A stretch of DNA of 42,474 nucleotides from Peribacillus faecalis (GTDB lineage: Bacteria; Bacillota; Bacilli; Bacillales; DSM-1321), in contig NZ_JACXSI010000031.1 of the NCBI RefSeq assembly GCF_014712675.1, positions 1 through 42,474 of the forward strand. The letters are read 5' to 3'. Made by a program: the position numbers and the translations under genes. The notes under the pieces were generated by a model. It had not been told where the DNA came from and did no database searches. It saw nothing but the letters and a program-made list of their open reading frames with translations. Below are positions 38,484-42,474 of the stretch, piece after piece (the first letter of the stretch is position 1; the number at the start of each line of letters is the position of its first letter).

Positions 38484-39110
38484 GTGAAAAGGTTTTGGAT
38501 CGATTTATTATTCACGTTATTTTTACCGATGGTTATTTGGAACGTTGGCAAGGACGCTTTAGGCGATTATTATGCGATATTATTATCGACTGTTCCAGGG
38601 TTCATTTACGGGGTGACCATTTTTATTCTCTCAAAACGATTTAATTTATTCGGATTTTTTCTTTTGTTCAATTTATTATTAGGTGGCCTCGTGGATATTC
38701 TTTCTGGAAACATGGAAAATATGCTCAGAAACCAAATGTACATAAGCATCGGATATGCTCTTATCATCCTGGTGCTGTTACTCATAAAGCGGCCATTGCC
38801 ATTATATTTTATTGTCGATATTGCGGTGTCGATGGGGTATGACCGCAAAGAGAGCATGGATTTTTTTCGACAATCTGACCTTTATAAATTTGTTCTTTTT
38901 ATGACAATCATCTCAATTGTTCAAAATACTGCCAGTGGGCTGATAAAGGGCTTCTATCTATACATGGATGGCGCAATAGAGTATACGTTCATATTACTGA
39001 TGCTGCGTATTTCAAGTGGGATATTTTTCGCAATCAATGGTGTGTTAATCGCTCTTTTAATGAGAAAAGTAAAACAATTTCGTTTGGGAAAAACTGCTCC
39101 TTTACATTGA
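38484..39110 (+). CDS. VC0807-like integral membrane protein
   Basis: The 208-residue protein has six predicted helices (about 5-25, 30-52, 57-78, 87-104, 138-160 and 170-198), with DYYAILLSTVPGFIYGVTIF and a central acidic/polar loop (GYDRKESMDFFRQSD). The pattern resembles VC0807-type proteins of unknown function. GTG 38484 is used since AAGGGGCGAG lies upstream; the frame from TTG 38463 places the ribosome site inside the gene. Single-gene unit after the Wadjet terminator. Family call moderate. Confidence 0.65.
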   Translation: MKRFWIDLLFTLFLPMVIWNVGKDALGDYYAILLSTVPGFIYGVTIFILSKRFNLFGFFLLFNLLLGGLVDILSGNMENMLRNQMYISIGYALIILVLLLIKRPLPLYFIVDIAVSMGYDRKESMDFFRQSDLYKFVLFMTIISIVQNTASGLIKGFYLYMDGAIEYTFILLMLRISSGIFFAINGVLIALLMRKVKQFRLGKTAPLH

Positions 39111-39193
39111 AAATACAACAAAATATATTAGAGATATTGTTTATCATCATTATTTTGTGATCTACTTAACAAAATGAAAAAACTGCTTTTTAT

Positions 39194-39226
39194 TTCATAA
39201 AATCAACATCCTTTTTGTTATATTGA
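39194..39226 (+). promoter_or_regulatory. Shared upstream element of the first histidine kinase gene
   Basis: TTCATAAAATCAACA, then TTTTTGTTA and TTGA. Nearly the same 33-34 base element occurs before the second kinase (40773-40806), although surrounding DNA is different. Probably a promoter/operator conserved after duplication. Confidence 0.55.
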
Positions 39227-39299
39227 TAATGTTATTTTACGGTAATAGAAAAAGAGTTTATATGACGATCAAACAAATTCCACATAGGATGAAGAATGA

Positions 39300-40694
39300 A
39301 TGATGAAATTTAACGACAGTTTGAAGAAAAAATCAGCTTTTTTCTTGGTAGTTTTGGGCCTTTTAGTTTTCTTTATTGGATGGGGAGTATTTAGGGCATT
39401 TTATTTAGATTACCATGAAAAATATGTTGTGAAGTCTGTTGTCAAGCTTTTCGAATACATGGACAATCATTATGAAAATAAGGATGAAGCAATCGAATGG
39501 GTATCTCAAACATTGAACATGCATGTACATGAGATTGAAAGTATAGATAGATTTAACACGCATGTCCCGTCTGTTTCAGATGCGGAGCAAATAAAGATAT
39601 CAGCTAGTGATAGAAAAGAATTGGAACAAGGCAATCATATCGTAAAAAACTATAAAACGAAGGATTTTGGGGTTAATATGTTGACGATTTGTTACCCCGT
39701 TATTAAAAACGGTAACATAGACAGTCTCTTGGTTACATATATGCCTGTCAATAATCCGCAGCTGACACCGTTCGGCATGCCGTTGCGGATAGTCTTAATC
39801 CTGACGATGGTAGCGTTTGTAACTTTTTATTTCGCTAAGAAATCGTTCGGAAAATCCTACAATCAATTGCAGGACCTCAAAAGGGCTACTAAAGAAGTAT
39901 CGAAAGGGAATTTTGATGCGAAGCTTTTGAAGAGCAGTAAGGATGAACTTGGGGAAATCTTTGATATTTTTAATGAAATGTCCACTGCCTTAAAGACAGG
40001 CCGAGAACGTGTCATTGAAATTGTTGATGATATCTCTCACGAACTCAAAACACCTCTCACGTATATTAAAACCTACAATCAAGCCTTGCTGGATGGGATC
40101 ATCCAAGATCCGCAAGAGCAGTATAAGAGCTATCTGCTCATTGACCGTGAGACAAACAGACTGCAAAAATTGATCCAAAGGTCACTAGATTTTACGAAGC
40201 TGGATGCGAATGTTGTTGATCTTTACAAACAACCTATCGTCTTTGCCCAATTAATAGAAGAGATGATGGTGAAGTTTGAGCCGATTTTTCAAAAACAGCA
40301 GATTCAATTTGAGATGGACCTCGATTATGACGTCATCATTGATGGTGATGAAGATAGGCTTGAACAAATCATTCAAAACATCGTTCAAAATGCGATTCGC
40401 TATACAAAGGAAAATCCGCGCATTGAAATGAAACTGGAGAAACAAGGAGACAAGTGCATACTATCCATCGCAGATAATGGAATCGGCATCAGCGAGAAGC
40501 ATCTTGCTGTCATAACCAATCGTTTTGTGCGTGTCAAGAAAGTACGTTCTAGCAAGGAATCCGGAACAGGTATTGGATTGTCCATCGTAGAAAAATTGAT
40601 GACTTTACACGATGGTGAAGTGAAGATTGAAAGTGAACTTGGTGTCGGTACGACGTTTAAGTTGATTTTTCCTTGTATGGCATTAGATGAATAG
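39300..40694 (+). CDS. Sensor histidine kinase (first of tandem pair)
   Basis: The 464-residue membrane kinase has a first helix (about 13-34), an extracytoplasmic sensor (about 35-155), a second helix (about 160-180), HAMP (about 183-235), a HisKA domain with phospho-accepting H247 in DISHELKTPLTY, and a HATPase domain with N box NIVQNAIRY (about 360), G1 ADNGIGIS (about 390) and G2 GTGIGLSIVEKL (about 422). No response regulator is adjacent. The following gene is a close paralogue, sharing most of the HisKA and ATPase sequence but with a diverged sensor. Its start at ATG 39300 follows AGGATGAAG. It ends at a strong terminator, so the two kinases are separate transcripts. Confidence 0.92.
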   Translation: MMKFNDSLKKKSAFFLVVLGLLVFFIGWGVFRAFYLDYHEKYVVKSVVKLFEYMDNHYENKDEAIEWVSQTLNMHVHEIESIDRFNTHVPSVSDAEQIKISASDRKELEQGNHIVKNYKTKDFGVNMLTICYPVIKNGNIDSLLVTYMPVNNPQLTPFGMPLRIVLILTMVAFVTFYFAKKSFGKSYNQLQDLKRATKEVSKGNFDAKLLKSSKDELGEIFDIFNEMSTALKTGRERVIEIVDDISHELKTPLTYIKTYNQALLDGIIQDPQEQYKSYLLIDRETNRLQKLIQRSLDFTKLDANVVDLYKQPIVFAQLIEEMMVKFEPIFQKQQIQFEMDLDYDVIIDGDEDRLEQIIQNIVQNAIRYTKENPRIEMKLEKQGDKCILSIADNGIGISEKHLAVITNRFVRVKKVRSSKESGTGIGLSIVEKLMTLHDGEVKIESELGVGTTFKLIFPCMALDE

Positions 40695-40701
40695 ATGAAA
40701 G

Positions 40702-40735
40702 AGAGGGGCGTCTCGTGAGACGCCCCTCTTCGTAT
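40702..40735 (+). terminator. Strong intrinsic terminator between the kinases
   Basis: Perfect arms AGAGGGGCGTCTC (40702-40714) and GAGACGCCCCTCT (40717-40729), followed by TCGTAT. Very stable; the T-tract is short. Confidence 0.8.
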
Positions 40736-40772
40736 AGCTTCTGTAATAAATGAACGAAAAAATAAAATTTAC

Positions 40773-40806
40773 TTCATAAATTCAACAAATTTTTTTGCTA
40801 CTTTGA
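40773..40806 (+). promoter_or_regulatory. Shared upstream element of the second histidine kinase gene
   Basis: TTCATAAATTCAACA, TTTTTTGCTA and TTGA, matching the element before the first kinase with one-base gap. Confidence 0.55.
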
Positions 40807-40851
40807 ATTAGATTGTGTACGGATTGAATAGGTTAGAAAGGTGTAAGATTT

Positions 40852-42267
40852 ATGAGAAAGACATCACTATTTATAGCGAATTGTAGGGGAGCTTCTAATT
40901 TCAGGGGAAAATCCGCCTTGTTTTTGATTACTATGGGTCTCTTCACATTTTGCCTTGGAGGATGGCTTTATAGAGCGTTCTACTTAGAGTTCCATGAAAA
41001 CTATATAGAAAAATCTGTGATTGAGCTATTTGAGTACATGGAAGAGGATTTTGAAAATATTGAGGAAGCAATCGAATGGACATCCCGAGCAATAAATATG
41101 AGATGTTATTACTTTGAAGATGTAGACGATTTTATCGCCAATGTCCCATCTTATGTGAATCCGGATGATGTGCTTTCTTATAGTGAGCAACAAGAAATAG
41201 AAAAGGGTAATTATATCGTGAAAAATCTGAAGACAACAGATTTTCAGATTAATGTTTTGGCATTCTATTATCCGATTGAGGAAAACGGAAAGGTAGAACA
41301 TCTTTTGGTTACATATCTGCCTGTCAATAATCCGTCTATAAAATCAATATGCATTTCACTAATCGGTGCTTTATTGGCAATGGTTGTAGCCTTAATGACA
41401 TTCTGGTTCGCTAAGAAGTCATTTGGACGGTCGGACGATCAATTACAAGAAATTAAACAAGCTGCGAAAGAAGTCTCAAGCGGCAATTTTGACATAAAAA
41501 TAGGGAAGAACAGTAAGGATGAGCTCGGTGAAATTATCGATGTATTTAATCAAATGTCCACAGCTTTAAAAATAAATCAAAAGCGTCTCAAAGAGTTCTT
41601 AGAAGATATATCCCATGAAATTAAAACACCGCTGACATACATAAAAACGTATAATCAAGCTTTGCTCGATGGACTAATCCAAGATCCGCAAGAGCAGTAC
41701 AAAAGCTACAGGCTCATCGATCGCGAAACGAGCAGACTGCAAAAACTTATCCAAGCATTATTGGATTTTACTAAGCTCGATGCAAATGCTATTGAGTTGA
41801 ACAAACAGCCAATTGTTTTTGCGCAGAGCATTGAAGAAATCATGATGAAATATGAGCCTATTTTTCAACAGCAACAAATTCAGTTTAAGATGCTGTTGGA
41901 TTATGATGTCGTAATCGAAGGCGATGAAGAAAGAATCGAGCAAATCATTCAAAATATCGTTCAGAATGCCATTCGTTATTCGAAAGAAAATCCTTGTATT
42001 GAACTGAAGCTCAGCAGACAAGGAGATGTTTGTACATTGTCAATTTCCGATAACGGAGTTGGTATCAGCAAAGAGCATCTCTCCATCATCACTAATCGGT
42101 TTGTACGCGTCAATAAAGTACGCTCGCGTAAAGAATCCGGAACAGGCATCGGCTTGTCGATTGTAGAAAAACTGATGATTCTTCATGGAGGAGAAATGAA
42201 GATTGAAAGTGAACTGGGTGTAGGAACAACTGTCAATATGACATTTCCCTGCATTGAAATAGACTAA
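40852..42267 (+). CDS. Sensor histidine kinase (second of tandem pair)
   Basis: The 471-residue kinase has the same layout as the preceding gene: helix (about 22-43), extracytoplasmic sensor (about 44-162), helix (about 165-187), HAMP, HisKA with H255 in DISHEIKTPLTY, and ATPase motifs NIVQNAIRY, SDNGVGIS and GTGIGLSIVEKL. The N-terminal tail is about ten residues longer and basic. The sensor regions keep blocks such as VNNP and LFEYME, so the two likely read related signals. ATG 40852 follows AGAAAGGTG. No response regulator is visible up to the end of the window. Confidence 0.92.
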   Translation: MRKTSLFIANCRGASNFRGKSALFLITMGLFTFCLGGWLYRAFYLEFHENYIEKSVIELFEYMEEDFENIEEAIEWTSRAINMRCYYFEDVDDFIANVPSYVNPDDVLSYSEQQEIEKGNYIVKNLKTTDFQINVLAFYYPIEENGKVEHLLVTYLPVNNPSIKSICISLIGALLAMVVALMTFWFAKKSFGRSDDQLQEIKQAAKEVSSGNFDIKIGKNSKDELGEIIDVFNQMSTALKINQKRLKEFLEDISHEIKTPLTYIKTYNQALLDGLIQDPQEQYKSYRLIDRETSRLQKLIQALLDFTKLDANAIELNKQPIVFAQSIEEIMMKYEPIFQQQQIQFKMLLDYDVVIEGDEERIEQIIQNIVQNAIRYSKENPCIELKLSRQGDVCTLSISDNGVGISKEHLSIITNRFVRVNKVRSRKESGTGIGLSIVEKLMILHGGEMKIESELGVGTTVNMTFPCIEID

Positions 42268-42300
42268 AAAAGCAGAGGGGCTTCCCCTCCGCTTTTTTTT
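42266..42300 (+). terminator. Intrinsic terminator of the second kinase gene
   Basis: AGCAGAGGGG and CCCCTCCGCT with one mismatch, followed by eight T. Confidence 0.85.
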
Positions 42301-42362
42301 AGGAAATTATAAAAATAGTATTCATCTGAAACTGACTGCAAATTCATGAGTATGAGCAATAC

Positions 42363-42388
42363 CAAAAGGACCGGTGACGGTTTTTTCT
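42363..42388 (+). repeat. Short AAAAGGACCGGTGACGG repeat
   Basis: AAAAGGACCGGTGACGGTTTTTTCT, with an ACCG-GTGA-CGGT hairpin and T-run. Reverse-orientation copies lie at 30854 and 31207, and a diverged copy at 28897. Confidence 0.6.
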
Positions 42389-42444
42389 GTGAAAATAAAA
42401 AAACTAAACGAAGCAAGTAGCGAAGAAAAGTAAGGAGAAAACAA

Positions 42445-42474
42445 GTGGATTTCAAAAAATGCCCAATCTTAAGA
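42445..42474 (+). CDS. Start of a gene cut by the window edge
   Basis: GTG 42445 lies 7 bases after AAGGAG and stays open to the last base (ten codons, MDFKKCPILR). Too short to identify. Confidence 0.4.
   Translation, partial: MDFKKCPILR

Noticed and set aside
39300-42267. Tandem kinases as an assembly duplication
   Set aside because: The two genes differ throughout, including sensor domains and flanks, so they are true paralogues.

Overview
The window looks like a chromosomal segment of a low-GC Gram-positive bacterium of the order Bacillales, most likely the Planococcaceae/Caryophanaceae group (Solibacillus, Lysinibacillus or Sporosarcina relatives). This is inferred from the AT-rich composition, strong GGAGG-type ribosome binding sites, frequent TTG and GTG starts, short A/T-rich promoters, and protein families typical of Bacillus relatives (MarR, PadR plus HAAS protein, YdaF-like and YsnE-like acetyltransferases, CNNM/CorC 'hemolysins'). 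No rRNA, tRNA, insertion sequence, prophage or CRISPR array is visible.

Bases 1-14,700 are an accessory patchwork of single genes: a P-loop kinase, GNAT acetyltransferases, a MarR regulator, small membrane proteins, a two-gene ABC exporter, a PadR/HAAS pair, two VOC proteins, an Asp/Glu racemase-like protein, NUDIX, a lipoprotein and a HAD hydrolase. Several units end in near-identical AAGAGCTGAT-type terminators. Decay is frequent: a PH-domain gene has an in-frame stop, a GNAT tail is duplicated, a NUDIX gene is truncated and a tiny ORF is frameshifted.

Bases 14,700-20,600 hold an MFS exporter behind a translational-attenuation leader (17-codon leader peptide plus mutually exclusive hairpins), then NUDIX and histidine-phosphatase genes, a LysE exporter, a group of small membrane proteins, and a large protein joining a dihydroorotate-dehydrogenase-like barrel to a membrane domain built of two 4-helix repeats. 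Bases 20,600-23,400 carry two paralogous CNNM/CorC-type transporters. Both have a hairpin between the Shine-Dalgarno sequence and a TTG start, and the upstream one has a long leader.

Bases 23,500-30,900 are housekeeping or accessory enzymes: GNAT, HIT, a MOSC protein with a small membrane partner, an orphan sigma factor, an iron-type alcohol dehydrogenase and an LLM oxidoreductase, plus a metallophosphoesterase remnant.

Bases 30,850-38,380 are the main defence feature. A multi-hairpin REP-like element and a degenerate repeated motif precede a complete four-gene Wadjet-type SMC system (topoisomerase-like JetD, kleisin-like JetA, MukE-like JetB, SMC/MukB-like JetC) with overlapping genes in the order D-A-B-C. 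The window ends with a VC0807-like membrane protein and two tandem paralogous sensor histidine kinases, each with the same upstream element and its own terminator, and with no response regulator beside them.
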